Source: a virus. From it: a DNA stretch of 62,395 nucleotides. The stretch lies in IMG/VR virus record IMGVR_UViG_3300036829_000406, positions 1 through 62,395 of that record; one strand, 5' to 3'. A program made the translations under genes and the position numbers. Shown here one piece after another: positions 22,370 through 31,341 of this stretch (positions are counted from its first letter, which is position 1; every line of letters starts with the position of its first letter). The notes under the pieces were generated by a model. The model saw nothing but the letters and a program-made list of their open reading frames with translations. It was not told the origin of the DNA and ran no database searches.

Positions 22370-25300
22370 CTAGTCTCTCCTTGTCAGCTTGGTCCGGTAG
22401 GTGGTCAGCTGCTGGCTGCCGGAACCGGTGCCCGTGGCGACGGTCCACCGGGCCTTGACCTGGAAGGTGTGATTTGCCGTCCAGTCGACGGCGACGCCGG
22501 TCGCGATCGCGTTCAGGGTCGTGCTGTCCCCGCTGGTCTTGTTCGCAGACCAGGAGATTGATCCGTCCGAGTTGACGGCGGCTGTGCCGGACGCCCCGGC
22601 CGCAGTGACCGAGATGAAGAACCGCAGCGTGTAGGCGAAGAACGTGCCGAGCTGCCAGAAGGTGGCCCCGATGGTAGGGGACGCCCCCATGGAGACGCCA
22701 TCCATCAGCAGGTCGAAGACCAGCTGGCTGGTGGTGATCCCGCCGCTGGCCGCCGGGCTGCCGTTCCCGGAGATCTCGATCTCGAACTCGCTGGACAGCG
22801 CGGCCTCGCTGGCCAGGTAGCCCAGGGGTGCCGCGATGTTCGTCAGCGTGGCCGTGTTCCCGACGGTGAACTGGGAGACGTTGACGGTGCTGCGTTCGAT
22901 GATCGAGTCGGCCCCGGCCGCCGACAGGTACCGTGGCCGGCCGCCGGTGCTGGAGTAGATCACGCTGGCCGCCGACACCGCGGTCGGCCCGGACGCCTGG
23001 TTGTCCAGGACCAGGCCGCCGGATTTGATCTCCAGGCCCTGGGCGTAAGGGTTGCCGGAGCCGTCCGTGCCGGACGACCCGGACCAGGACCCGATCAGGT
23101 TCCCCGACGCCGGGACCCCCGAGTAGACCAGGATCTCCCCGGCCGTGCCGTCCGCGACGATCGTCGCACCCGTGATGGTGGTGCCGTTCACGATGCCGGC
23201 CACGACGATGCCCGCGGCGAGCAGCGCGGCGGTGATCGTCCCCCCGGCGATGTTGGACGCGACGATGGTGGACGCGGCGATCGACGCGGCAGTGATCGAC
23301 GCGGCCTGGATGGCAGCGGTGCCGTCGAACTTGAACGGCACCCACGTGGTGCCGTTCCACTGGCTGATCAGCCCGGTCGCCGACGCGATCCAGATGTCGC
23401 CGGTGTTCGGGGTGGCCGGGGCGCTGGCCGAGATGGTGACCGCGCTGCCGCCCAGGGTGTGGATGGTGATGCCCTCGTTCAGCATCGCCGGGGTGATCGA
23501 CCCGTTGACGATGACCCCGCCGAGGCCCCCCGCGCCGGGGGCCGTCGAGGTGACCGCCCCGGACCCGGGCAGCTGCGCTGTCTGCACCGTGCCGGGCGAG
23601 AACCCGGTCTCGTACGGGGATTCGGGGACGGCGTTATAGGCGACGTCCCACTGGTTGACGCCGATCGTCTCGCTGTACCCGAACGTCAGCTGCCTGATCG
23701 TGGAGGCGGTCAGGAACGACGGCGGGGACGTGATCTGCAGGTAATCCCCGGGCCGCAGCCCCGGGATGACGGCGAACAGCGCGGCGGCGGCGGCCTTGGC
23801 CAGCCGGATCGTGATGACGGGGAACCGGACCTCGTCCACGCTGCCGACGTTCAGCAGCCACGTCGCGATCCCCGCAACCTGGGAGTCGGCGGCGGCGTTG
23901 ACGGACCGGGTGTAGGCGTAGCCGTTGCCGATGCCGGACGGCGGGTTGAGGATGGACATGGTCCCGGCGGTCAGGATGGCCTGCTGGGTGTATCCGGTCC
24001 AGTTGGTGATGGTGACGTTGTTGCGGGTCAGCTGGTCGTCGTAGACGGGTGCGAGGCTGGGGTCCAGGATCGCGGCCGGGTAGGAGATCGTCGCGGCGGC
24101 GGACTGGTTCGCCATCGAGGTCAGGGTGCGGTAGCCGAGCCCGAACTGGGTCCGCGACTCAAACAGCAGCCCCATGTCGGTGTCCTCGATGGACTGCAGG
24201 ACGCCGGTGAGGGTGTCGTCGACCTGGGGTCCCATCGCCGCCGACGTCGATGAGGTGCCGATCGTCTCGGCTGTGATGCCCATCTCGCCGCAGATCCGGG
24301 TGAACCGGTCCAGGGCGAACTCGCCCACATACCCGCCGAGGGCGCTGGCGGCGGCGACCATGGACGGGACCGCGCCGTAGGTGACGGACAGGTGCCCGAC
24401 GGCGGTGTCCATCAGGACGTTGGCCCGGCCCAGCACGACCTTGCTGATGGCCCCGGCCGATGCGCTGGTCAGGGTGCCGGTCAGGGATTCGGTGATCCCG
24501 GTTGCGCCCGGGGTGATGATGCGGAACGCGAACGCCACGTTCGACCCGGATGGGGTCAGCTCGCAGGACGCCAGGACGGGTTTGCCGTGGACGTTCGTGG
24601 TGGTGGTCCCCGACGCGATCACGGTGCCGCCGGAGTTGCGGAGGTTTATTGTCAGCGTTCCGGCCGGGAGCAGGTACACCTCGAATTTGGCGACGGTCCC
24701 GGCCGAGTCGATCTCGGAGATGTTCCAGTTCGTGGTGCCGGAGGCGCTGTCGCCGGCGGTGGGGACGGAGATCAGGAACCGGGTGACGTTGTTGGTGGCG
24801 GTGCCGCCGGCCGGGACGGTCGCGGTGATCGCCGCGGCGTTCAGCTGCGGGATCCCGTCGGAGCCTTTGAAGTCCGTGCATGCGGCGAGGGACAGGCCGG
24901 CCTGCCCGGTGGTGAACGACTGGACGGCGTTCCCTGTCCCGGCGACCGAGTCGTAGGAGACGAGCTGCCCGGATCCGGTGCCGTCTTCCATCGGCCAGTA
25001 GGCGCGGGGGGCGCTGGTCCCGGTCAGGGTGATCGCGTTGTACCGGGTGAACGCCGATCCGAGGGTCGTTTCCAGCTGCGACATGCGCCGCCAGATCCCG
25101 GCCGCGGTGATGTCGCACCACACGTCGCGGCTGGAGACGTCCCACGTCGGCGGCCACGACGTGACCTCACCCCAGAACCGGTATCCGCTGTAGGCCACGG
25201 CCGTCACCGACGTGGCGTTTACGCTGACGCGGATCTGCACGTTCCGGGTGATGTACGGGTAGTTGGCTCCGGCCGTGTTTTTCGGGGTGAAGTTCCCGCC

Positions 25301-25489
25301 GCGGTTGTTGATGGTCAGGGTCAGCTGGGCGGCCTGCAGCGTGGAGGTCCAGTCGGCCCGGCCCGCGTCCGTGATCTGCACGGGGTTCCGCAGCCGGACC
25401 TGGCTGGTGATATCGGTCCAGACGGAATTGAGCAGGAGCTCGACCTTGACGCCGAGGGCATTGGAGCCGGTCCCGGGGAAGGTGGCCAC
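22370..25489 (-). CDS. Large minor tail protein (tail tip/receptor-binding)
   Basis: 1,039 residues, GTG start one base after the tape-measure stop. The N-terminal region has the Dit/minor-tail style WTDITSQVRLRNPVQI. Residues about 150-350 look like an inserted LamG/concanavalin-type domain (TGTSAPRAYWPMEDGTGSG). About 700-850 is a low-complexity beta-helix-like stretch (AASITAASIAASTIVASNIA). The end is a probable beta-sandwich. The layout fits the tail-tip protein that binds the cell surface. Confidence 0.75.
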   Translation of the reverse strand: MATFPGTGSNALGVKVELLLNSVWTDITSQVRLRNPVQITDAGRADWTSTLQAAQLTLTINNRGGNFTPKNTAGANYPYITRNVQIRVSVNATSVTAVAYSGYRFWGEVTSWPPTWDVSSRDVWCDITAAGIWRRMSQLETTLGSAFTRYNAITLTGTSAPRAYWPMEDGTGSGQLVSYDSVAGTGNAVQSFTTGQAGLSLAACTDFKGSDGIPQLNAAAITATVPAGGTATNNVTRFLISVPTAGDSASGTTNWNISEIDSAGTVAKFEVYLLPAGTLTINLRNSGGTVIASGTTTTNVHGKPVLASCELTPSGSNVAFAFRIITPGATGITESLTGTLTSASAGAISKVVLGRANVLMDTAVGHLSVTYGAVPSMVAAASALGGYVGEFALDRFTRICGEMGITAETIGTSSTSAAMGPQVDDTLTGVLQSIEDTDMGLLFESRTQFGLGYRTLTSMANQSAAATISYPAAILDPSLAPVYDDQLTRNNVTITNWTGYTQQAILTAGTMSILNPPSGIGNGYAYTRSVNAAADSQVAGIATWLLNVGSVDEVRFPVITIRLAKAAAAALFAVIPGLRPGDYLQITSPPSFLTASTIRQLTFGYSETIGVNQWDVAYNAVPESPYETGFSPGTVQTAQLPGSGAVTSTAPGAGGLGGVIVNGSITPAMLNEGITIHTLGGSAVTISASAPATPNTGDIWIASATGLISQWNGTTWVPFKFDGTAAIQAASITAASIAASTIVASNIAGGTITAALLAAGIVVAGIVNGTTITGATIVADGTAGEILVYSGVPASGNLIGSWSGSSGTDGSGNPYAQGLEIKSGGLVLDNQASGPTAVSAASVIYSSTGGRPRYLSAAGADSIIERSTVNVSQFTVGNTATLTNIAAPLGYLASEAALSSEFEIEISGNGSPAASGGITTSQLVFDLLMDGVSMGASPTIGATFWQLGTFFAYTLRFFISVTAAGASGTAAVNSDGSISWSANKTSGDSTTLNAIATGVAVDWTANHTFQVKARWTVATGTGSGSQQLTTYRTKLTRRD

Positions 25490-25490
25490 G

Positions 25491-28400
25491 TCAGTGCGTC
25501 CCGAACGCCCGCTGCACGTCGCCGCCGCCCTTGATCTTGACGTGCTTGCGGACCCACTGCACCATGAGGCTGTCGAAGGCGCTGCTCCCGGTGCCGTCGA
25601 TCTCCAGGGCGACGTTCACGCCGCCGCGGCCGCCGCCTCGGGCCGGGGTGACCTGCTCGGGCCGGCCGGTGCCGTTGTAGGCCATGGTGACCCCTGGCCG
25701 CAGCCAGCCGCCCTGGTCGTAGCTGACCAGGGCGCCGCGGGCGGCGCCGGTGAACGGCCCCAGCGCGGACGCCAGGACCGCGCCGAGGTTGTTTGCGACG
25801 TCACCGCCGTACGTGTGGGTGATCGCCGGGAGCGCCGCCGCGGCCGCCTTCGCCGCCGCGGCTTTCGTGGCCGCCGCCTGCTGCGTCCCGGTCAGGCCGA
25901 GCATCGCCGAGATTTTCCCGATGGTGGCCTTCTGCGTGGCGATCTCCTTCTTCCAGGCGGTGACGTTCTTCGCCAGTGACTTCGTGGACCCGGCCGCGTG
26001 GATCGACGCGGTGAGGTGGGTGTCGGAGGTGCCGAGCATGGTCCGCCAGGACCGTTCGGTGGCCCGTTCTGAGGTCAGCGCGGCCACCCGCTTCTTCTCG
26101 TCCGCCGCGGCTGCCGTGTAATGCCGGTGCTGGGCCGCGGTCAGGCCGGGTGAGCCGGCCAGGACGGCGGCGCGGTGCTGCGCCGCGGTCATCGCGTCGA
26201 TCTGCGGGTTCACCGGGATCGGTCCCCAGGCGGCGCCGAACCCGCCGCCGCGGCGGGACTGCCACGCCTTCAGGTAGGCCGCGCCCCGCGCCGGGACGGT
26301 CCCGCCGGAGGCGAACCCGGGGATCAGGCCGCCGCGGGCATACCAGTGGTCGGCTATCTCGTGCGCCTCAGCGCCGGCTGGGCTGCCGTACCGTCCCTTG
26401 ATATAGGACAGGCCCCAGTTGATCTGCGCGGCGGCTGAGCTGGTGGGCGGGTTCGCCGCGGCGCCCATCTTGGAGGCGGGCAGCGCCTGCGGGATGCCGT
26501 ACGCGCCGGAGGACGGGTTCAGCGCGAACCGGTTCCAGCCGGACTCCTGGTTCCACAGCTCGATCAGGTCGGCCATCTGGTCGATGGACCAGCCGTACGC
26601 GCCGAGCCGGGACCTGGCGTACGCCTGCGCGGCGAGGGCATCGGCCGACACCGGGCCGCCCAGGCCGCCGGGCGCGCCGATCCCGGCCGAGGCGGCCGCT
26701 GCGGCGGCGTTCTTGGCCGCGACGAGTTTCCTGGCCGCGGCCATGGCCTCGGTGACGCCTGCGGTGACGGCTTCCTTGGAGTCGTTCCCGGCGAACGCCG
26801 CGGCGGCGGGGACCGCGCCGGCTATCGAGTTCTCCAGGCCGACGAGGCCGCCCGCGGCGAACCCGGGGATCTTGCCGCGCAGATGATCGACCGCGCCAGC
26901 CCGGACCATGCCCGCGGGCACGATCAGCTCACCCCTGGACACCCGGGCCAGCACATCATCGGCGGTCGGTCCGGAGCCCGCGTTGACGTAGGCGCCCTGG
27001 GCGGCGTGGAACCGGATATTGCCCGACCCTGTCGCCCAGCCCGAGCCCTGGATCGAGATGGTCCCGGACCCCTGGGCTTCCACGACGGTGGTGACGGTCT
27101 TGCCGTGCATGGCGTTGATCGAGGCCTGCAGCTGGTCGACCAGCCCCTTGGCCTTAGTCGCGGACACCCCGGCGGTTTCCAGGTCGGTGATCAGCTGCTG
27201 CCGGGCGCCGTGGCTGGCCGCCGATTTGGTGCCGGTGTTGACGATGCTGTCGACGAGATCGTCGACGTCGCTGCGGACCTTCGGGGTGTTGGCGTGCATG
27301 GATGCCAGCTGGGGCAGCAGGTTCGCCTGGATCGCTGCGGCGCTGGCTTTCGTCGCCTTCGTCCACCCGTCTGTGCTGGTGGCCACCGCGTCGGCGGCGG
27401 CTTTCATCCCCGTGAGCTGCCTGGTCTCCTCGGTGTTCAGCGGCCCGGACTTCTGCAGCGCCGAGATCTGGCTGAGCAGGTCGTTATAGATCGTCCTGGC
27501 GGGGGTGTGCGCGGACTGCAGCGCGGTGACCATCTGCCCGATAGAGGTGACGGCGGACTCGAACCCGAGCTTGGCGGTGAGGGAACCGGCGCCGGCCTGC
27601 TTGACGTCTGTGGCGAAGGTGGCCACGGCCTGCCGCGCGTTCAGCACCGCGGTCTCGGACGAGGCGAAGTTCCCGACCAGGATGTTCCACGCGTCGGTCA
27701 GTGCGGTGGTCTGGTTCGCCGCGGTCGCCGTGTCGCTGCCCAGGATCTGCACGTCGGCGGTGAGGCTGGTGGTGGATGGCTTCGCGTTCTGCTGGGCGGT
27801 GGCGAGCTTGGCTGTGGCGGCGGCGGCTTTGCCGGTGCTGCCGGGGATGGCGTCCATCGCCGACTTGTAGGAGCCTGCCAGGACACCGCCGGGCTTCATG
27901 AAGGCCGATACGTTCGCCACGGCCCGGGACAGCAGCCCGAGTACCCCGGTGTTGGTGCCGACAGAGGCGCTGACCTGGTTGTTGCTCTTGCCGAAGTTCA
28001 CGACGGCGCTGGTTGCTGAGGTGAAGTTGGTGACCAGGCTGAGCATCTGCTCCGCGACGGGCTGGAGGTCTTCCAGGACCCCGGGGAGCACGTTCAGCAG
28101 GGAGGTGAACGCGGTCCCGAGCATCGTGACGTCCGGGCCGGCGGTGGTCGCCATGAACGTGAAGAACTGCTGCCACTGGGTGGTTTTCAGGTCGGCGCCC
28201 AGGTCGGCGAGGACCCCGTCGAGGGCCTTGCTCGCGGATTGCGCGACTGGCGCGGCGCCGGCCAGGAGTGTTTTGGCGATGCCCAGGCCGCTGTTGAACG
28301 CGGAGAACACCTCGGGCTGCAGCGACTTGGTGAAGCTGCTGTAGCTGCCCTGCAGGCCGAGGAGCCCCTTGGCGACCTGCTGCTGCTCGGGGTTCAGGCC

Positions 28401-28910
28401 GGACATGTTCGCCTTGAGGCCGCCGGTGGCCTGGGCGGCCGCGAGGATGGGGCGGCCGGCGGATACGGCGGCGGCGGCGAACCCGGCCAGCCCGACACCG
28501 GCCGTTATGATCACCGGGGACAGTGCGACCCCGGCTGCGATGGCCGCGCCGATGCCGCCGCCGGGGATGCCGCCGTCTCCGGCCAGGGCGCTGAATCCGC
28601 CGCTGGCCTCGGCCGCGTCTCTCCCGGCTTTCTGCGCCGCGTCGCCCTGGCTGCGCAGTGCCTCGTCGGCGAGCGCGGCCCGGCCGGCCAGCTCGTCCTC
28701 AGCGTCGGCGAGGATCTGGTCGGCTTTGGCCAGGGCCAGTGTCGCCCCGGCGGAGGTGTCCGCGGCCTTGCGCTGCGCGGACAGCGCGTCGGCGCACAGG
28801 CGGGCGCCCTTCGCGGCCAGGGTGGCGTTGTCGCCGGTCTTCTTGAAGCTGTCGGCGAGCTGGTCGGCGCCCCGGCCCACGAAATCGAAGGTGATCGACT
28901 CGCCGGCCAC
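25491..28910 (-). CDS. Tape measure protein with lytic-transglycosylase-like domain
   Basis: 1,139 residues, GTG start. Long Ala-rich helical sequence with hydrophobic segments around residues 115-160 is typical of tape measures that set tail length. At about residues 760-860 there is a soluble lytic transglycosylase-like domain (ELWNQESGWNRFALNPSSG, then AYGIPQALP, and INWGLSYIKGRYG), with catalytic Glu in QESGWN. It could open the cell wall during DNA entry. It follows the tail chaperones but is separated from them by a rightward moron. Confidence 0.85.
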   Translation of the reverse strand: MAGESITFDFVGRGADQLADSFKKTGDNATLAAKGARLCADALSAQRKAADTSAGATLALAKADQILADAEDELAGRAALADEALRSQGDAAQKAGRDAAEASGGFSALAGDGGIPGGGIGAAIAAGVALSPVIITAGVGLAGFAAAAVSAGRPILAAAQATGGLKANMSGLNPEQQQVAKGLLGLQGSYSSFTKSLQPEVFSAFNSGLGIAKTLLAGAAPVAQSASKALDGVLADLGADLKTTQWQQFFTFMATTAGPDVTMLGTAFTSLLNVLPGVLEDLQPVAEQMLSLVTNFTSATSAVVNFGKSNNQVSASVGTNTGVLGLLSRAVANVSAFMKPGGVLAGSYKSAMDAIPGSTGKAAAATAKLATAQQNAKPSTTSLTADVQILGSDTATAANQTTALTDAWNILVGNFASSETAVLNARQAVATFATDVKQAGAGSLTAKLGFESAVTSIGQMVTALQSAHTPARTIYNDLLSQISALQKSGPLNTEETRQLTGMKAAADAVATSTDGWTKATKASAAAIQANLLPQLASMHANTPKVRSDVDDLVDSIVNTGTKSAASHGARQQLITDLETAGVSATKAKGLVDQLQASINAMHGKTVTTVVEAQGSGTISIQGSGWATGSGNIRFHAAQGAYVNAGSGPTADDVLARVSRGELIVPAGMVRAGAVDHLRGKIPGFAAGGLVGLENSIAGAVPAAAAFAGNDSKEAVTAGVTEAMAAARKLVAAKNAAAAAASAGIGAPGGLGGPVSADALAAQAYARSRLGAYGWSIDQMADLIELWNQESGWNRFALNPSSGAYGIPQALPASKMGAAANPPTSSAAAQINWGLSYIKGRYGSPAGAEAHEIADHWYARGGLIPGFASGGTVPARGAAYLKAWQSRRGGGFGAAWGPIPVNPQIDAMTAAQHRAAVLAGSPGLTAAQHRHYTAAAADEKKRVAALTSERATERSWRTMLGTSDTHLTASIHAAGSTKSLAKNVTAWKKEIATQKATIGKISAMLGLTGTQQAAATKAAAAKAAAAALPAITHTYGGDVANNLGAVLASALGPFTGAARGALVSYDQGGWLRPGVTMAYNGTGRPEQVTPARGGGRGGVNVALEIDGTGSSAFDSLMVQWVRKHVKIKGGGDVQRAFGTH

Positions 28911-28928
28911 AGCTCACCCGCCTCACGA

Positions 28929-28956
28929 TTGACAGTGTGGTATTACCGCGTAGGAT
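28929..28956 (+). promoter_or_regulatory. Strong sigma70-type promoter of the moron
   Basis: -35 TTGACA (28929-28934), 16-bp spacer, -10 TAGGAT (28951-28956). One of the best consensus promoters in the window. It points rightward, opposite to the tail genes, towards the lipoprotein start at 29001. Confidence 0.8.
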
Positions 28957-28979
28957 CACAGGCGGGTGGTATTACCACC
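28937..28979. promoter_or_regulatory. Two palindromic operators over the moron promoter
   Basis: GGTATTACC occurs at 28939-28947, inside the promoter spacer, and at 28968-28976, where it is extended to the perfect 15-bp palindrome GGTGGTATTACCACC (28965-28979). Centres are 29 bp apart, near three helical turns. A protein bound there would block both polymerase binding and early elongation. The small RHH protein encoded two genes downstream is the obvious candidate. Confidence 0.7.
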
Positions 28980-29000
28980 GTCCAGGAGAAGAGGCGTGCC

Positions 29001-29615
29001 ATGCACCCCAGCGGTCCTGCAGGTCCCCGCAAGCTGCGCCGTTTCGCGCGGGCCGCCGCGCTGATCCTGCTGGCCGCCGTCGCCGCTGGCTGCAGCGGCG
29101 GCAGCATCGGCAGCGGCACGGCGGCCAGCGCGCCCGCATCCCGGGCGCCCGCTGCCCCCAGCCAGGTGGCCATGTTCAAGGACCCGAACGGCCTGTCCTG
29201 CCTGGCGTCTGAGAAAGAAAGCTCCGGATACTGCCCAGGTGATGACCCGACGCCGGCCCCGGCCGTGAACCCGGCCACCAAGGTCACTTTCGTCGTCACC
29301 GGGACCGGCGAGCCGTCGATCACTTACGGCAGCGACAGCGACAACCGCGACGGCGGTGGCACCCTCGGGGAGCTCGGTGAGGGAAACGCGCTGCCCTGGA
29401 CCCGCAGCCTGCATTTCAGCGGCGCCGCCCTGTACTACTTCATGGACGCCCAGCTCGAAGGCGCCGGCGACATTTCATGCAAGATCGTTGTCGCTGGCCC
29501 CGGTGATGACCCGCTCACCGTGGCCAGCGGCCACGCTGACGGCGGCTATAACATCTGCTCCGCGCAGGCCGCCCCGTCTGATCCGTCGGGGACGTCGTGG
29601 CAGGCCGAGGGCTGA
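29001..29615 (+). CDS. MmpS-like secreted lipoprotein (moron)
   Basis: 204 residues from ATG 29001 (AGGAGAAGAGG upstream). The signal sequence ends in a lipobox, LAAVAAGC with Cys31, so the mature protein should be a membrane lipoprotein. After an Ala/Pro linker, residues about 85-200 match the MmpS fold: KVTFVVTGTGEPSITY, a conserved LPW, then DAQLEGAGDISCKIVV and a final YNICSA. It is transcribed against the tail genes from its own promoter, so it should be made in lysogens. Superinfection exclusion or envelope alteration is a reasonable guess; nothing proves it. Confidence 0.7.
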   Translation: MHPSGPAGPRKLRRFARAAALILLAAVAAGCSGGSIGSGTAASAPASRAPAAPSQVAMFKDPNGLSCLASEKESSGYCPGDDPTPAPAVNPATKVTFVVTGTGEPSITYGSDSDNRDGGGTLGELGEGNALPWTRSLHFSGAALYYFMDAQLEGAGDISCKIVVAGPGDDPLTVASGHADGGYNICSAQAAPSDPSGTSWQAEG

Positions 29616-29619
29616 CCGG

Positions 29620-29793
29620 ATGGCCGACCGGCACAAGTCCAGCCCGATCCCGTTCCGGCCGCCGGAGGCCGACCGGGTGTGGCTGATGGCGCACGCCCAG
29701 CGGACCGGGAAAGCTGTCAACGCGATCCTGGCCGCCGCGCTCGCCGCCTACCGCGAGCATCATGAGAAGGAAGAGGGGCCGCGGGGGTCCTGA
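29620..29793 (+). CDS. Ribbon-helix-helix-like small DNA-binding protein (moron regulator candidate)
   Basis: 57 residues from ATG 29620, four bases after the lipoprotein stop. Sequence IPFRPPEADRVWLMAHAQRT then VNAILAAALAAYREHH has the beta-helix-helix order of RHH/antitoxin-like regulators. Its stop abuts the stop of the leftward tail chaperone. I infer it represses the moron promoter through the GGTATTACC operators. Confidence 0.55.
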   Translation: MADRHKSSPIPFRPPEADRVWLMAHAQRTGKAVNAILAAALAAYREHHEKEEGPRGS

Positions 29794-30296
29794 TCATTTG
29801 CCGCTCAGGATGGTTTCCTCAACGAAGTCGATCAGGGCTTCGAAGTCCTCGACTTCGAGGAGCCCGATTTCCCACGGGCGGATCCCGAGGTGGAGCGCGA
29901 AGATCCCGAGGTACCGGTCCCGGTCCCATCCGTGCCAGCCGGGTCCGGGTCGGCCTGCGTAGGGTTTGCGGTGCTCTTTTCCGCCGCGGCCGCCTCCGCG
30001 TCCGCGGCCGCGTCCAGCGCGGCCTGCGCCGCGTCGAGCATTGACTGCAGCATCTCGCTCAGGTCGAAATCGGTGGTGCCGTCGAGGATGTCCTGGAACG
30101 CGGTGTCCACGTCCCGGCCGTCGCGGCGCCAGATGAGGCATGCGAGCATGGCCAGGGCTTTCGCGGACCCGGCCTCGAGGTCGTCCTGCCATTCGGCGTA
30201 CCGGCGTTTGTAGACACCCTCGATCCACAGCGCCTCGGACATGGGCTGCCTGGTGCCGTCGTAGTCGAACGTCTCACCGTTGATGACGATCTTCAC
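29794..30296 (-). CDS. Tail assembly chaperone, -1 frameshift product
   Basis: Two overlapping frames as in lambda G/GT. Frame one (ATG 30296) ends at 29832. A second frame, offset by -1, runs to 29794 and encodes a conserved-looking C-terminus (LGIRPWEIGLLEVEDFEALI). The slippery heptamer GGAAAAG lies at 29982-29976; reading GAA-AAG slips back to GGA-AAA and continues GKEHRKPYAGR. The long product, about 165 residues, and the short one would jointly chaperone the tape measure. This span is for the fused product. Confidence 0.7.
29832..30296 (-). CDS. Tail assembly chaperone, short form
   Basis: 154 residues in the unshifted frame: a compact N-terminal domain (VINGETFDYDGTRQPMSEAL, later DILDGTTDFDLSEML) then an Ala-rich and Ser/Thr/Gly-rich tail that is low complexity past the slippery site. 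Located directly before the tape measure in transcription order (apart from the moron). Same role as above. Confidence 0.75.
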   Translation of the reverse strand: MKIVINGETFDYDGTRQPMSEALWIEGVYKRRYAEWQDDLEAGSAKALAMLACLIWRRDGRDVDTAFQDILDGTTDFDLSEMLQSMLDAAQAALDAAADAEAAAAEKSTANPTQADPDPAGTDGTGTGTSGSSRSTSGSARGKSGSSKSRTSKP

Positions 30297-30871
30297 CGCG
30301 GCGCTCCTGTCACGGCCGGCTGGACCCCGGCGTCATCCCATGCGGCCTGGGCGCCGTCGGGCCACGCCCAGTCTGCGGGCTTGCGTGCCTGGACGAGCAC
30401 TCCCGGGTCGGTGGGCAGGTCCGCCTCGAGCTGGAGCACGTCCAGGCCCGCGCCCTTGATGATGGCGTCCATCGCCTCGGTGGTGAACCGCCAGTGGTCT
30501 TCGGGGTAGCCGTGCAGCGGGAACCCGGGCCCGCGGGCGGTCAGCACCAGCAGGCCGCCGGGCGCGAGCAGGGTGATCATGCCGCGGACCGCTGCCTGCC
30601 AGTCCGCGGCGTGCTCGAGCATTTCCGTGGAGATCACCACGTCCGCGCTGTCCTCGCCGAGCTCGGCGGGGAGGTCCTCGGCGAGGCACACCAGGTCGAC
30701 GCCCGGGCCGGCCCGCATGTCCGTCCCGGTGTAGGACGCGGGCTGCAGCGCCTCGGTGTGGCCGCGGACTGAGCCGTTCACGTCGAATGCCCCGGCTTCC
30801 ACCACCTTCTTGCCGGTCACGTCGTCCCCGGTGAGCGCGGAGGTGGCGAATGCGTATGCGCTGGGGTGCAT
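30293..30871 (-). CDS. Class I SAM-dependent methyltransferase in tail operon
   Basis: 192 residues from ATG 30871 (TGATG overlap). Rossmann-type motifs in order: KVVEAGAFDVNGSV (motif I position, partly degenerate), DVVISTEMLEHAADWQ (motif II/III), GMITLLAPGGLLVLTARG and the HWRFTTEAMDAI region typical of Methyltransf_11/23 proteins acting on small molecules or glycans. Within a structural operon that also has two glycosyltransferases and another methyltransferase, modification of virion glycans is a plausible role. Confidence 0.7.
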   Translation of the reverse strand: MHPSAYAFATSALTGDDVTGKKVVEAGAFDVNGSVRGHTEALQPASYTGTDMRAGPGVDLVCLAEDLPAELGEDSADVVISTEMLEHAADWQAAVRGMITLLAPGGLLVLTARGPGFPLHGYPEDHWRFTTEAMDAIIKGAGLDVLQLEADLPTDPGVLVQARKPADWAWPDGAQAAWDDAGVQPAVTGAPR

Positions 30872-31341
30872 CAGGGTCCTTTGCTGGCTGCTTGTGTGGC
30901 GACGTCTTCCAGTGCCTGCTCGATCCCCGCGCGGACCCGGGGCTGGGCGTCGCGTGCCGGGCCGCTGAACCATCCGGACTGCACACGCTGGGTGTACCAG
31001 TGCTCGCGGTCGCCGTACAGGGGATGGGTGAGCAGCCCCGAGTCCAGGCGGCGCAGCTTGCGGCCCTTGCCGCCGCCGCTCAGGGTCCGGGCGGTCAGGG
31101 TCACGCCGGGGTCACGGTCGCTGGTGCGGACATTGGAGCTGAGGCGCAGGTCCGCGTCCAGGGTTGCCGCGTACCGGTCCGGGAGGTGGGCCTTGAGGCC
31201 GTCGCGGATCTGGTCCTGCACCGGGGTGACCGCGCGGCGCATCGCCGCGGTGAGTTCCCGGACCAGGTCGCCGTCGCCAGCCAGGCGCAGGTGCCGGGCG
31301 ATGGATTCCAGCTCCGATGCCGCGTCGTCCAGGCCGGCCAT
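30871..31341 (-). CDS. HK97 gp10-like tail component
   Basis: 156 residues. A helical N-terminus (LTAAMRRAVTPVQDQIRDGLKAHLP) and the later GLLTHPLYGDREHWYTQRVQSG are typical of HK97 gp10-type head-tail or tail-completion proteins. It overlaps both the major tail protein and the methyltransferase gene. Confidence 0.65.
   Translation of the reverse strand: MAGLDDAASELESIARHLRLAGDGDLVRELTAAMRRAVTPVQDQIRDGLKAHLPDRYAATLDADLRLSSNVRTSDRDPGVTLTARTLSGGGKGRKLRRLDSGLLTHPLYGDREHWYTQRVQSGWFSGPARDAQPRVRAGIEQALEDVATQAASKGP

Noticed and set aside
22008-23360. 450-residue Arg/His-rich leftward frame inside the minor tail gene
   Set aside because: Composition is typical of an alternate frame of GC-rich DNA and it lies wholly in the 1,039-residue tail protein and its neighbour.
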